Origin: Colimorpha sp045640985
GTDB lineage: Bacteria; Bacteroidota; Bacteroidia; Bacteroidales; P3
Direction: 5' to 3'
Assembly (NCBI GenBank): GCA_045640985.1
Contig: JAZUFZ010000017.1
Location: 1 to 64,000, forward strand
DNA length: 64,000 nt
Below the pieces are notes generated by a model that did not search any database, was not told where the DNA came from, and saw nothing but the letters and a program-made list of their open reading frames with translations. Positions 8,163 to 17,684 of this stretch are shown here, piece by piece (the first letter of the stretch is position 1; each line of letters starts with the position of its first letter). The position numbers were made by a program, and so were the translations under genes.

Positions 8163-11100
8163 TTAATCAAATGTTACCTCCAAGCCTAAGCCACGCAATT
8201 CATGTACCAATACGTTAAAGGATTCCGGAATACCAGGAGTTGGCATATTGTCACCTTTAACAATGGTTTCGTAAGCCTTGGCACGACCATTAACATCATC
8301 AGATTTAACAGTAAGCACTTCTTGCAATACATTCGATGCTCCGAATGCCTCAAGAGCCCAAACTTCCATTTCTCCAAAACGCTGGCCACCAAAGTTGGCT
8401 TTACCACCAAGAGGCTGTTGCGTAATCAAAGAATACGGACCTATTGAACGTGCGTGCATCTTGTCATCAATCATGTGATGCAGTTTCAACATATAGATAT
8501 AACCTACAGTTGCAGGCTGGTCAAAACGTTCACCCGTTTCACCATCATACAGATAGGTACGACCATTCTCCGGTAATCCAGCTTCTCTCATGTAGCTGTT
8601 GATTTCCTCCAAGGTAGCACCGTCAAAGATAGGAGTCTTGAAACGTTTGTTCAGTTTCTTACCTGCCCAGCCTAAAACGGTCTCGTAAATCTGACCCAAG
8701 TTCATACGTGAAGGCACACCCAGAGGATTCAAAACGATATCCACAGGAGTACCATCTGCCAGGAACGGCATATCTTCGGCACGAACGATCTTTGAAACAA
8801 TACCCTTGTTACCATGACGACCTGCCATCTTATCACCGATTCTGAGTTTACGTTTCATAGCGATATAAACCTTTGCCATTTGCACAATGCCACTTGGCAA
8901 ATCATCACCAACAGTGATCGCAAACTTATTACGGGTGAAACGGCCCGAAATCTCACGATACTTGATATTGTAGTTATTCAACAACTCTTTGATCAGAGTA
9001 TTTGTTTCCTTATCGGTAGTCCACTTGTTAGGACTCACCTCTGTATAGTCGATAGGTTTCAGGTTCTTTGCAGTAAACTTCACCTTTTTAGGTATCAGTT
9101 CCTCTTTATGGCTGGTATATACACCATTGCTAACCTTACCATTCAGGATAACCAGCAAACGGTCAACCAACTTTTCCTTCAACTCTTCAACCTCGAACTT
9201 GAAATCCTGTTCTGGCTGAGCCAGCAGTTCCTTCTCTTTTGCACGCTGTTTACGATCACGGATAATCTTTGCAAACAAACGCTTGTCGATTACCACACCA
9301 CGAACTGATGGGGGAACCTTCAAAGAAGCATCTTTCACATCGCCAGCCTTGTCACCAAAGATAGCTCGCAGCAGTTTCTCTTCCGGAGTCGGATCAGATT
9401 CACCCTTAGGTGTAATCTTACCAATCAGGATGTCGCCTTCCTTAACTTCTGCACCTATACGGATGATACCATTCTCATCCAGATCCTTGGTAGCATCATT
9501 GCTTACATTTGGAATATCGCGAGTCAATTCCTCAACACCACGTTTGGTTTCACGAACATCCAGAGTATATTCCTCAACGTGAACACTGGTAAAGATATCC
9601 TCTTTAACTACGCGTTCAGAAATCACGACAGCATCCTCGAAGTTATAACCCTTCCAAGGCATAAAGGCGACCATCATGTTACGGCCCAAAGCCAATTCAC
9701 CGCCTTGGGTAGCATAACCTTCGCACAATACCTGTCCCTTACGAACCTTATCACCTTTACGGACAATAGGACGCAGGTTGATGCTGGTACTATGATTTGT
9801 ACGCTGGTATTTTGTCAATGTATATTCCTTAATATCGCTCTCGAAACTTACCATGCGTTCCTTCTCAGTGCGGTTATGACGGATAACCACCTTGGTCGAA
9901 TCCACATATTCAACCACACCATCTGCCTGAGCATTCAAAAGCACTCTTGAATCTTCAGCTACAGACTGCTCGATACCGGTTCCTACCAGAGGAATCTCAG
10001 GATTCAACAAAGGAACAGCCTGACGCATCATGTTAGATCCCATCAATGCACGGTTAGCATCATCGTGTTCCAGGAAAGGAATCAAAGAAGCTGCGATAGA
10101 TGCAATCTGGTTTGATGCAATATCGATAAGGTCAACCTCTTCTGGCGAAACAATAGGGAAGTCAGCCTGACGGCGGGCCTTTACCTTAGTTTCAGTAATA
10201 TGACCTTCTGCGTCTTGAGGAGTAGTTGCTTGAGCTACAGTCTTGTTCTCTTCAGCTTCTGCAGTAAGATATACAGGGTCTTCATTGAACATTACCTGAC
10301 CATCTACCACACGCTGATAAGGAGTCTCAATAAATCCTAAACTGTTGATTTTTGCATAAACGCACAATGAAGAAATCAAACCGATGTTAGGACCTTCTGG
10401 CGTTTCAATGGTACACAAACGACCATAGTGAGTATAGTGAACGTCACGCACTTCGAAACCAGCACGGTCACGAGACAAACCACCAGGACCTAAAGCTGAT
10501 ATACGACGTTTGTGAGTAACCTCAGCCAATGGGTTTGTCTGATCCATAAACTGAGACAACTGGTTCGTTCCGAAGAACGAGTTAATCACAGACGAAAGTG
10601 TTTTAGCATTAATCAAGTCGCTTGGGCTGAATGACTCGTTATCACGAACATTCATACGTTCACGGATGGTACGGGACATACGAGCCAGACCCACACCGAA
10701 CTGAGCTGACAACTGCTCTCCCACAGTACGAATACGGCGGTTGCTCAAGTGGTCGATATCGTCCACCTCAGCCTTTTGGTTAATCAGTTCAATCAGGTAT
10801 TTGATAATAGAAGTAATATCTTCGTTTGTCAGTACACGGGTCTTTTCAGGAACCGACAAGTTCAACTTCGTATTGATACGATAGCGACCCACATCGCCTA
10901 AATCGTAGCGTTTTTCGGAGAAGAACAGTTTCTCAATAATACCACGCGCAGTTTCTTCATCTGGCGGTTCAGCATTACGCAACTGACGATAGATATATTC
11001 AGCAGCTTCCTTGGCATTGTTAGCTGTATCCTTCTTAAGAGTGTTGTATATTACAGAATAGTCGAGACCATCTTTGTCCTCGCATTTGATAAGAACAGTC

Positions 11101-11966
11101 TTACGGTCCAACTCTAAAATTTTCTCAATATGTTCTTCGGTAAGTTCCACATCACGTTCGATGATCACTTCCGAACGGTCCATGGTAAGGACTTCACCGG
11201 TATCTTCATCCACGAAATCCTCAATCCAACTGTAAACCACACGTTCAGCAAGTCTCTTGCCGATAAGTTTCTTCATATTGGACTTGGTTACCTTTACTTC
11301 TTCAGCCAAGCCGAATATGTCTAAAATATCTTTATCTGTCTCATATCCGACAGCACGGAGCAATGTGGTGATAGGCAGTTTCTTCTTTCTATCAATATAC
11401 GCATACATCACATTGTTGATATCCGTTGTAAATTCCATCCACGAACCCTTGAAAGGAATGATACGTGCTGAATAAAGCTGAGTACCATTGGAATGGAACT
11501 GGGTGCCAAAGAAAACACCCGGCGAACGATGCAACTGTGAAACCACAACGCGTTCAGCGCCGTTAATCACGAATGTGCCCTTAGGAGTCATATAAGGAAT
11601 CATACCTAAGTACACAGGTTGCTCTATCGCTTGAAATTCATCATTTTCGGTATCACTACATGAAAGTTTCAGTTTAGCCTTCAGCGGCACACTGTAGGTC
11701 AAACCACGGGCGATACATTCTTCAATAGAATAACGCGGGGGGTCAATGTAATAATCCAAAAACTCTAATGTAAAATTGTTACGAGCATCTGAAATAGGGA
11801 AATTCTCTTTGAAAACTTTATACAAGCCTTCTTCCAAACGATTGTCAGGATTTGTTTCTATCTGGAAGAAATCCTGAAACGACTTCAACTGAATGTCTAA
11901 GAAGTCAGGGTATTCAAATTTGCGTACAGATGCGAAATTTACTACTGTGGGTTGTTGATTTGCCAA
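8163..11966 (-). CDS. rpoB: DNA-directed RNA polymerase subunit beta
   Basis: The 1267-residue beta subunit. The rifampicin-binding region near residues 465-500 (NQLSQFMDQTNPLAEVTHKRRISALGPGG, broken here for length) keeps the residues that contact the drug, so no resistance change is apparent. The C-terminal clamp segments (GGKANFGGQRFGEMEVWALEA) are intact. It follows rplL across a 188-bp spacer that holds two hairpins (12077-12129), the usual place for an attenuator that lowers rpoBC transcription relative to the ribosomal protein genes. Confidence 0.99.
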   Translation of the reverse strand: MANQQPTVVNFASVRKFEYPDFLDIQLKSFQDFFQIETNPDNRLEEGLYKVFKENFPISDARNNFTLEFLDYYIDPPRYSIEECIARGLTYSVPLKAKLKLSCSDTENDEFQAIEQPVYLGMIPYMTPKGTFVINGAERVVVSQLHRSPGVFFGTQFHSNGTQLYSARIIPFKGSWMEFTTDINNVMYAYIDRKKKLPITTLLRAVGYETDKDILDIFGLAEEVKVTKSNMKKLIGKRLAERVVYSWIEDFVDEDTGEVLTMDRSEVIIERDVELTEEHIEKILELDRKTVLIKCEDKDGLDYSVIYNTLKKDTANNAKEAAEYIYRQLRNAEPPDEETARGIIEKLFFSEKRYDLGDVGRYRINTKLNLSVPEKTRVLTNEDITSIIKYLIELINQKAEVDDIDHLSNRRIRTVGEQLSAQFGVGLARMSRTIRERMNVRDNESFSPSDLINAKTLSSVINSFFGTNQLSQFMDQTNPLAEVTHKRRISALGPGGLSRDRAGFEVRDVHYTHYGRLCTIETPEGPNIGLISSLCVYAKINSLGFIETPYQRVVDGQVMFNEDPVYLTAEAEENKTVAQATTPQDAEGHITETKVKARRQADFPIVSPEEVDLIDIASNQIASIAASLIPFLEHDDANRALMGSNMMRQAVPLLNPEIPLVGTGIEQSVAEDSRVLLNAQADGVVEYVDSTKVVIRHNRTEKERMVSFESDIKEYTLTKYQRTNHSTSINLRPIVRKGDKVRKGQVLCEGYATQGGELALGRNMMVAFMPWKGYNFEDAVVISERVVKEDIFTSVHVEEYTLDVRETKRGVEELTRDIPNVSNDATKDLDENGIIRIGAEVKEGDILIGKITPKGESDPTPEEKLLRAIFGDKAGDVKDASLKVPPSVRGVVIDKRLFAKIIRDRKQRAKEKELLAQPEQDFKFEVEELKEKLVDRLLVILNGKVSNGVYTSHKEELIPKKVKFTAKNLKPIDYTEVSPNKWTTDKETNTLIKELLNNYNIKYREISGRFTRNKFAITVGDDLPSGIVQMAKVYIAMKRKLRIGDKMAGRHGNKGIVSKIVRAEDMPFLADGTPVDIVLNPLGVPSRMNLGQIYETVLGWAGKKLNKRFKTPIFDGATLEEINSYMREAGLPENGRTYLYDGETGERFDQPATVGYIYMLKLHHMIDDKMHARSIGPYSLITQQPLGGKANFGGQRFGEMEVWALEAFGASNVLQEVLTVKSDDVNGRAKAYETIVKGDNMPTPGIPESFNVLVHELRGLGLEVTFD

Positions 11967-12076
11967 GGTATTGTATGTTTAAATTTTTTACGCGTAACTC
12001 AATAATGCCTATAGCTTGGGGCTTTGGGCGCATCATCTCAGAATTGCTCCAATAGGGAGCCAGTGTAGGAAACCAT

Positions 12077-12129
12077 GTTGCATAGCAACAAGGAATAGGC
12101 ACTCCGACAGGTCGGAGGCCCTATTCCTT
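12077..12129 (-). promoter_or_regulatory. Two adjacent hairpins between rplL and rpoB (putative attenuator or processing site)
   Basis: The larger hairpin pairs AAGGAATAGG (12090-12099) with CCTATTCCTT (12120-12129) and, inside it, CTCCGAC with GTCGGAG. The next is GTTGC-ATA-GCAAC (12077-12089). Neither is followed by a U tract on the minus strand, so a simple rho-independent terminator is unlikely. Partial termination or RNase cleavage at this point is known for the E. coli rplL-rpoB spacer; a similar role here is inferred. Confidence 0.6.
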
Positions 12130-12154
12130 TATAAGGGTGAGCTAATAGCTAAAA

Positions 12155-12538
12155 CTATTTAACTTCAACCTCTGCACCAGCTTCTTCGAGAGCTTTCTTC
12201 AGAGCTTCAGCTTCGTCCTTAGAAACGCCTTCTTTTACAGGCTTAGGAGCGTTATCAACGAGTTCTTTGGACTCTTTCAGACCAAGACCTGCCATATCTT
12301 TAACAGCCTTTACAACGCCAAGTTTCTTGGTAGCGTCAGCAACGCCCTTCAGGATAACGTCGAAAGAGGTCTTTTCTTCTGCGGCTGCGGCTGCGCCGGC
12401 TGCTGGAGCTGCTGCTACTGCAACTGCTGCTGCTGCGGGTTCAATACCGTATTCTTCTTTCAGAACGTCTGCAAGTTCTTTTACTTCTTTAACGGTCAAG
12501 TTAACGAGTTCTTCAGCGATAGCTTTAATATCTGCCAT
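12155..12538 (-). CDS. rplL: 50S ribosomal protein L7/L12
   Basis: A 127-residue acidic stalk protein with the expected layout: an N-terminal dimerisation domain (MADIKAIAEELVNLTVKEV), an alanine-rich hinge near residues 36-52, and the C-terminal globular domain that contacts elongation factors (VIKAVKDMAGLGLKESKELVD-type sequence). Several copies bind L10 at the base of the stalk. The gene follows rplJ by 86 bp and precedes rpoB. Confidence 0.98.
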   Translation of the reverse strand: MADIKAIAEELVNLTVKEVKELADVLKEEYGIEPAAAAVAVAAAPAAGAAAAAEEKTSFDVILKGVADATKKLGVVKAVKDMAGLGLKESKELVDNAPKPVKEGVSKDEAEALKKALEEAGAEVEVK

Positions 12539-12624
12539 GATAATATAAATTTTAAATGTTTTACAAATTTGGTTTAATTAATTTTTTTGGCTTTTATAAG
12601 GGAGCCACCCCTAAATTAAACTGA

Positions 12625-13155
12625 TTATTCAGCCTTTTCTGATAAAGTCTCCAGAACACCACAAATGGTATTGCCTGCGCCCTGCAAAGCAGAGATAACG
12701 TTCTTGGCAGGTGACTGAAGCAATGCAACAACGTCGGCGATGAGTTCGTTCTTGGACTTGATGTTAACCAGAGCCTCAAGATGTTCTTCACCGATATAGA
12801 AGCATTCTTCTACATAAGCACCCTTCAATACAGGTTTTGTGCAAGTTTTATCGTTAGCACGGAACTCCTTGATAAGTTTTGCAGGAGCGTTGTTAACATT
12901 GGAGAGCATCATAGCGGTCTCACCCTTGATCACTGGGAAGAGCTCTGAGTAATCCATACCGGATTTCTCCATAGCCTTAATGAGAAGAGTGTTTTTAACC
13001 ACTTCCAGCTTCACTTCTTTGCGGAATGCTGCACGGCGGAGTTTGCTGGTCTGTACAGAGTTCAAACCTCCGATGTCAGCGATATAGATGTGAGGATAAG
13101 CCTTCACTTCTTCGCACAAAGCATCAATCAGCTGTTCTTTTTGTTCTTTTCTCAT
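12625..13155 (-). CDS. rplJ: 50S ribosomal protein L10
   Basis: A 176-residue protein of normal length for L10 (MRKEQKEQLIDALCEEVKAYPHIYIADIGGL). It anchors the L7/L12 dimers to the 23S rRNA through its C-terminal helix. In many bacteria L10 with L7/L12 represses its own mRNA by binding a leader. Here only 27 bp separate it from rplA, so any such site would have to overlap the rplA end. It is co-transcribed with rplK, rplA and rplL. Confidence 0.98.
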   Translation of the reverse strand: MRKEQKEQLIDALCEEVKAYPHIYIADIGGLNSVQTSKLRRAAFRKEVKLEVVKNTLLIKAMEKSGMDYSELFPVIKGETAMMLSNVNNAPAKLIKEFRANDKTCTKPVLKGAYVEECFYIGEEHLEALVNIKSKNELIADVVALLQSPAKNVISALQGAGNTICGVLETLSEKAE

Positions 13156-13182
13156 AATAACTTATTACTTTTATTCGTTGGA

Positions 13183-13878
13183 TTAAAGAGTAGCTGACTT
13201 AGTATCAACCTTAACACCAGCACTCATAGTACTGCTGATAGCGATACTCTTCACATAGGTACCTTTTGCAGCAGCAGGTTTCAGTTTGATGATAGCCTGA
13301 AGAACTTCGCGAGCATTCTCAACGATTTTCTGGTCATCGAAGGAAACCTTTGCTACAGCAGTGTGGATAATACCATACTTATCAACCTTGAAGTCGATTT
13401 TACCAGCTTTGGCTTCGGCTACTGCCTTACCAACTTCCATAGTAACGGTGCCGGTTTTGGGGTTTGGCATCAGGCCACGAGGACCCAGGATACGGCCAAG
13501 CGCACCAACCTTAGGCATTACACTCGGCATGGTGATAATAACGTCAACGTCCGTCCAACCGCCTTTAATCTTGGTGATGTATTCATCCAATCCAAAATAA
13601 TCAGCTCCGGCTGCCTTTGCCTCTTCTTCCTTGTCAGGAGTACAAAGAACCAATACGCGAACCTGCTTACCAGTACCGTGAGGCAGGGTAACGCTACCGC
13701 GTACCATCTGGTTGGCCTTACGAGGATCAACACCCAAACGTACATCGATATCAACAGAAGCATCGAATTTGGTGTAGGTAATCTGTTTTACTACAGATAC
13801 GGCTTCCTCAAGGCTGTAAACCTGATTTTTGTCGAATTTGGCGAAAGCTTCTTTCTGCTTTTTAGTTAATTTTGCCAT
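13183..13878 (-). CDS. rplA: 50S ribosomal protein L1
   Basis: A 231-residue protein with the L1 core: LPHGTGKQVRVLVLC, then GRILGPRGLMPNPKTGTV near the centre, then the C-terminal RNA-binding segment. It forms the mobile L1 stalk at the E site and in many bacteria represses its own operon with L11. It lies between rplK and rplJ in the standard order. Confidence 0.98.
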   Translation of the reverse strand: MAKLTKKQKEAFAKFDKNQVYSLEEAVSVVKQITYTKFDASVDIDVRLGVDPRKANQMVRGSVTLPHGTGKQVRVLVLCTPDKEEEAKAAGADYFGLDEYITKIKGGWTDVDVIITMPSVMPKVGALGRILGPRGLMPNPKTGTVTMEVGKAVAEAKAGKIDFKVDKYGIIHTAVAKVSFDDQKIVENAREVLQAIIKLKPAAAKGTYVKSIAISSTMSAGVKVDTKSATL

Positions 13879-13959
13879 GTTTTAATCTGTGTTTGTGGTC
13901 ATCGCATCACGCTTAACTCTTCGGCAATGCTACCACGTTAATTTTTTGCTTGATTTAAA

Positions 13960-14403
13960 TTACTTTGCCAAAGGATTTTCACCCGTAACGGTGATACCCA
14001 TACTTCTTGCAGTACCAGCTACCATGCTCATTGCTGATTCAATAGTGAAGCAGTTCAAGTCTGGCATCTTAGCCTCTGCAATCTGGCGAACCTGTTCCCA
14101 AGTCACGGAAGCAACCTTTACACGATTAGGTTCAGCAGAACCCTTCTGTGCTTTGCTGACTTCTTTCAACTGTACGGCAACAGGAGGAGTCTTAACTACG
14201 AAATCAAAAGATTTGTCGGCATACACAGTGATGATAACTGGAACGATTTTTCCAGCCTGATCCTGAGTACGAGCATTGAACTGCTTGCAGAACTCCATAA
14301 TGTTCACACCCTTAGCACCCAAAGCAGGTCCTACAGGAGGTGCGGGGTTTGCTGCGCCGCCTTTGATCTGTAATTTAATCAATCCTGCAACTTCTTTTGC
14401 CAT
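13960..14403 (-). CDS. rplK: 50S ribosomal protein L11
   Basis: A 147-residue protein with the N-terminal proline-rich thiostrepton-region motif (GGAANPAPPVGPALGAKGVNIM, positions about 15-36) and the C-terminal 23S rRNA-binding domain. It is part of the GTPase-associated centre. It follows nusG by 38 bp and precedes rplA by 81 bp, the conserved secE-nusG-rplK-rplA order. Confidence 0.98.
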   Translation of the reverse strand: MAKEVAGLIKLQIKGGAANPAPPVGPALGAKGVNIMEFCKQFNARTQDQAGKIVPVIITVYADKSFDFVVKTPPVAVQLKEVSKAQKGSAEPNRVKVASVTWEQVRQIAEAKMPDLNCFTIESAMSMVAGTARSMGITVTGENPLAK

Positions 14404-14441
14404 TGTTTGATTAATTTTTAAAAGTTAATTGTTGATTGTTA

Positions 14442-14987
14442 CTATTCCTTTTCCACCTGAGAGAAACTCAGTTCGAGAGGAGTCTTGCGGCCGAAGATCT
14501 TTACAGTTACCTTCAATTTCTTCTTTTCGTCATTTACATCCTCTACAATACCGCTGAAACTGCTGAATGGACCGTCGATAACCTTCACAGGCTCGCCGAG
14601 CATAAAGCGTTCCACACTGTTTTCGCCAGTATCAACCAGATCATCCATCTTACCGAGAATGCGGTTTACTTCTGACTGACGCATTGGAATAGGTTTTCCA
14701 TCGCGTTCTTTCAGGAAGTCCAAAACATTAGTCACATTCTGAATCACTGGTATGATCTCATCCAACAAAACGGCCTCAATCAGCACATAACCCGGAAAAT
14801 AGTTGCGATCCTTCACAACCTTCTTCCCGTTGCGGATGGAAACCACCTTTTCAGTTGGAATAAGCACTTGAGGCACGAGTTCCTGCCAACCTCTCTTAGC
14901 GATTTCGCTTTCGATGTATTCTTTGGCCTTTTTCTCTTTGCCGCTCATTGCTCTAACGACATACCATTTTTTCGTCTTTTGATCCAT
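14442..14987 (-). CDS. nusG: Transcription elongation/termination factor NusG
   Basis: A 181-residue housekeeping NusG. The NGN domain begins KWYVVRAMSGKEKKA, with the FPGYVLIE strand near residue 70. The KOW domain begins near residue 128 (GEPVKVIDGPFSSFSGIVEDV). It binds RNA polymerase and links it to Rho or the ribosome. The window also encodes a specialised paralogue of the UpxY type at 2512-3000. The 177-bp gap to secE holds an imperfect inverted repeat. Confidence 0.98.
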   Translation of the reverse strand: MDQKTKKWYVVRAMSGKEKKAKEYIESEIAKRGWQELVPQVLIPTEKVVSIRNGKKVVKDRNYFPGYVLIEAVLLDEIIPVIQNVTNVLDFLKERDGKPIPMRQSEVNRILGKMDDLVDTGENSVERFMLGEPVKVIDGPFSSFSGIVEDVNDEKKKLKVTVKIFGRKTPLELSFSQVEKE

Positions 14988-15125
14988 TTTGTTTTAGTAC
15001 TTAAAAAGAAATAGTGATTTATACTAAATTCTTGCCACCACCGGGCAACAAGAACACACCCCTTTCGTTAAAACCTCATGGCAGTCTCAAATAAATTGGG
15101 AAGCAAGACTACGCACACCGCCTCA

Positions 15126-15153
15126 CGCGACCTTTAGAGAATCAGGTCACGCG
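15126..15153 (-). other. Imperfect inverted repeat between secE and nusG
   Basis: CGCGACCT (15126-15133) pairs with AGGTCACGCG (15144-15153) if one base bulges. It follows the secE stop on the minus strand and has no U tract. It might be a processing or pause site; nothing more can be said from sequence. Confidence 0.35.
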
Positions 15154-15164
15154 AATGCACGGTT

Positions 15165-15380
15165 TTATCCGATCAGAGCGTAAATGTATCCTAAAATACC
15201 CTTCCAGCCCATGCTCTGAACACCGAACACGATATCCATAACGAACACTATAAGAGCCAGAATAACAGCAGCAACAGCCACTACGATAGCGCTGCTCTGC
15301 AATTCCTTAAATGAAGGCCACGACACCTTGTTTACAAGTTCATCGTAGCTGGATTTCACGTAATTACCGATTTTCGACAT
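15165..15380 (-). CDS. secE: Preprotein translocase subunit SecE
   Basis: A 71-residue inner-membrane protein: a short amphipathic N-terminal part (MSKIGNYVKSSYDELVNKVSWPSFKEL) and one membrane helix (SAIVVAVAAVILALIVFVMDI, split for length), the minimal SecE type. It holds SecY in the translocon. The open frame runs 16 codons further upstream into tRNA-Trp, but the start at 15380 gives the family N-terminus and clears the tRNA. It precedes nusG. Confidence 0.95.
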   Translation of the reverse strand: MSKIGNYVKSSYDELVNKVSWPSFKELQSSAIVVAVAAVILALIVFVMDIVFGVQSMGWKGILGYIYALIG

Positions 15381-15401
15381 CTTGATATCAATATTTTTTT
15401 G

Positions 15402-15472
15402 CAGGGGCAGAGAGAATCGAACTCCCATCTACGGTTTTGGAGACCGCCATTCTGCCATTAAACTATGCCCCT
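15402..15472 (-). tRNA. tRNA-Trp (CCA)
   Basis: The acceptor stem AGGGGCA/TGCCCCT closes a standard cloverleaf. The anticodon loop reads CTCCAAA, giving anticodon CCA. CCA is not encoded at the 3' end. It sits between tuf and secE, as in many Bacteroidota. Confidence 0.96.
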
Positions 15473-15508
15473 GTAAGTGGCACCCGAAAGTGCCACTATA
15501 TGGTTAGA

Positions 15509-16696
15509 TTATTCAATAATCTTGGTAACCTGACCGGAACCAACGGTACGACCACCTTCGCGGATAGCGAAACGGAGGTTGAGGTCCATAGCGATATCAG
15601 CAATCAGATCAACAGTGATTGTCAAGTTATCGCCAGGCATAACCATTTCCTGACCTTCTGGCAGCTGGATTTCACCAGTTACGTCAGTGGTACGGAAATA
15701 GAACTGAGGACGGTAACGGTTGTGGAATGGGGTGTGACGACCACCTTCTTCTTTCTTCAGGATATATACGGTAGCTTCGAATTTGTGGTGAGGCTTAACG
15801 GTACCTTGTTTTGCGATAACCATACCACGACGGATTTCGTCCTTATCGATACCACGGAGCAGCAGACCTACGTTATCACCAGCTTCACCCTGATCAAGGA
15901 TCTTGCGGAACATTTCAACACCGGTAACAACTGATTTCAGTTTCTCAGCACCCATACCGATAATATCTACAGGGTCAGAAGTGTGGATAACACCAGTTTC
16001 GATACGACCGGTAGCAACGGTACCACGACCAGTGATTGAGAAAACGTCTTCGATAGGCATCAGGAAGTCCTTATCAACTGCGCGAACAGGAAGAGGAATC
16101 CAGCTGTCAACTGCTGCCATCAAATCCTCAACGTTCTTTACGCCGCTGGCTTCACCGTTAAGAGCTGCCAGTGCGGAACCACGGATAACAGGGATATTGT
16201 CACCATCATAATCGTAGCTGGAGAGGAGTTCACGGATTTCCATTTCAACGAGGTCGAGAAGTTCAGGGTCATCAACGAGGTCGCACTTGTTCATGAAAAC
16301 AACCAGCTGAGGAACACCTACCTGACGAGCGAGAAGGATGTGCTCACGGGTCTGAGGCATAGGACCGTCAGTAGCAGCAACAACGAGGATAGCACCGTCC
16401 ATCTGAGCAGCACCAGTAACCATGTTCTTTACATAGTCAGCGTGACCAGGGCAGTCAACGTGTGCATAGTGACGAGATTCGGTCTGATACTCAACGTGTG
16501 CAGTATTAATAGTGATACCACGCTCTTTCTCTTCAGGAGCAGCGTCGATAGAATCGAATGATTTTACTTCAGAGAGACCTTTTTCAGCCAAAACCTTAGT
16601 AATAGCTGCGGTCAAAGTGGTCTTACCGTGGTCAACGTGTCCAATAGTACCGATGTTAACGTGCGGTTTAGAACGATCGAATTTTTCTTTTGCCAT
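15509..16696 (-). CDS. tuf: Elongation factor Tu
   Basis: A 395-residue GTPase that carries aminoacyl-tRNA to the ribosome. The G motifs are clear: GHVDHGKT near residue 19, DCPGHADY, NKCD and SALAAL. The C-terminal domains 2 and 3 are complete (TGRIETGVI; FRTTDVTGEI). It lies in the classical tRNA-Thr/Tyr/Gly/Thr-tuf-tRNA-Trp-secE arrangement. No second tuf is in the window. Confidence 0.99.
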   Translation of the reverse strand: MAKEKFDRSKPHVNIGTIGHVDHGKTTLTAAITKVLAEKGLSEVKSFDSIDAAPEEKERGITINTAHVEYQTESRHYAHVDCPGHADYVKNMVTGAAQMDGAILVVAATDGPMPQTREHILLARQVGVPQLVVFMNKCDLVDDPELLDLVEMEIRELLSSYDYDGDNIPVIRGSALAALNGEASGVKNVEDLMAAVDSWIPLPVRAVDKDFLMPIEDVFSITGRGTVATGRIETGVIHTSDPVDIIGMGAEKLKSVVTGVEMFRKILDQGEAGDNVGLLLRGIDKDEIRRGMVIAKQGTVKPHHKFEATVYILKKEEGGRHTPFHNRYRPQFYFRTTDVTGEIQLPEGQEMVMPGDNLTITVDLIADIAMDLNLRFAIREGGRTVGSGQVTKIIE

Positions 16697-16830
16697 TTTT
16701 AATACGTATTAAAGGTTTAACTTTTATTCATTATTAATTTTAATCTCCTGCCCTGTCCATTTTTTTCTACCAACAAAGAGGCGTGCATAGGCGCGTCTCA
16801 TCATTTTTTGACTTTTGGGCAAAAAATTAG

Positions 16831-16904
<74 letters not shown>

Positions 16905-16958
16905 TACATTCTCTTGCGAGAATTGCTTTCTGAAAGTCATCAGCTTTCTTCTTTTTCG

Positions 16959-17031
16959 AGCGGAAGACGGGGCTCGAACCCGCCACCTATAGCTTGGAAG
17001 GCTATCGCTCTACCAAATGAGCTACTTCCGC
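16959..17031 (-). tRNA. tRNA-Gly (TCC)
   Basis: The acceptor pair is GCGGAAG/CTTCCGC. The anticodon stem GATAGC/GCTAT holds loop CTTCCAA, giving anticodon TCC. CCA is not encoded. Confidence 0.96.
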
Positions 17032-17053
17032 CTATCTCACCTTAGGTGATTGG

Positions 17054-17135
17054 TGGGGAAGAGTGGACTCGAACCACTGAACTCCGAAGAGGACAGATTT
17101 ACAGTCTGTTGCAATTGCCACTATGCGACTTCCCC
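17054..17135 (-). tRNA. tRNA-Tyr (GTA)
   Basis: An 82-nt class II tRNA with acceptor GGGGAAG/CTTCCCC, anticodon loop CTGTAAA (GTA) and a long variable arm, as expected for bacterial tRNA-Tyr. Confidence 0.96.
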
Positions 17136-17175
17136 ATTGTATCTCGACACTTGGCAGACCTTCGAGAGACGGGTG

Positions 17176-17248
17176 AGCCGATGAAGGGACTCGAACCCCC
17201 GACAGGCTGATTACAAATCAGCTACTCTACCAACTGAGTTACATCGGC
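17176..17248 (-). tRNA. tRNA-Thr (TGT)
   Basis: The acceptor pair is GCCGATG/CATCGGC and the anticodon loop is TTTGTAA, giving anticodon TGT. It is the first gene of the tRNA-tuf unit, about 60 bp after the promoter. Confidence 0.96.
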
Positions 17249-17308
17249 TTGATGACAGTCTTTCAAATTACTCTCGATTCTCCGCTTTTCCGTTCCGAAA
17301 AAGCAGTG

Positions 17309-17338
17309 CAAAAGTACACACATTTTCCAAACTGACAA
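17309..17338 (-). promoter_or_regulatory. Promoter of the tRNA-tuf-secE-rpl-rpo unit
   Basis: On the minus strand TTTG (17335-17338), an 18-bp spacer and TACTTTTG (17309-17316) match the Bacteroidota promoter form. The rest of the gene-free stretch 17339-17633 is AT-rich, and I see nothing else in it. Confidence 0.65.
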
Positions 17339-17633
17339 AATATTTTTTCTTTCTCACCGCTATTTTTTTCATAAATTACTGTTTTTCAACTGTTATTTTT
17401 TTCATTTTTTTTCGTTTCCCTCGGGCAGAAGCTCTGCAAAAACGCACTTCCATCGCCAGTTTATATCAAAATTCGCCAATCTTTTCATACCTGAAATTTC
17501 CCTTGTTTCTGTCACTTTTCGTCTGCTTTTCCGCCACCGGTTCGCGGGCACGGAAAAGGAGTACCGCCACTGGAAAACGGAACAAAGCAGATCAATTGCA
17601 AAGCCTATACAATATATTAAAGCCAGAGACAAA

Positions 17634-17666
17634 CAAAGCCCGCGCGTCTCACGACGGCGGGCTTGT
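17634..17666 (-). terminator. Terminator after ackA
   Basis: AAGCCCGC (17636-17643) and GCGGGCTT (17657-17664) form a GC-rich stem 20 bp past the ackA stop. On the minus strand a T-rich stretch (TTTGTTTGT) follows. Confidence 0.75.
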
Positions 17667-17684
17667 TCCATTTTTGAAGAGAAT

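Noticed and set aside
15381..15428. A longer N-terminus for SecE
   Set aside because: It would read through the tRNA-Trp 3' end, and the extra residues are not like SecE.
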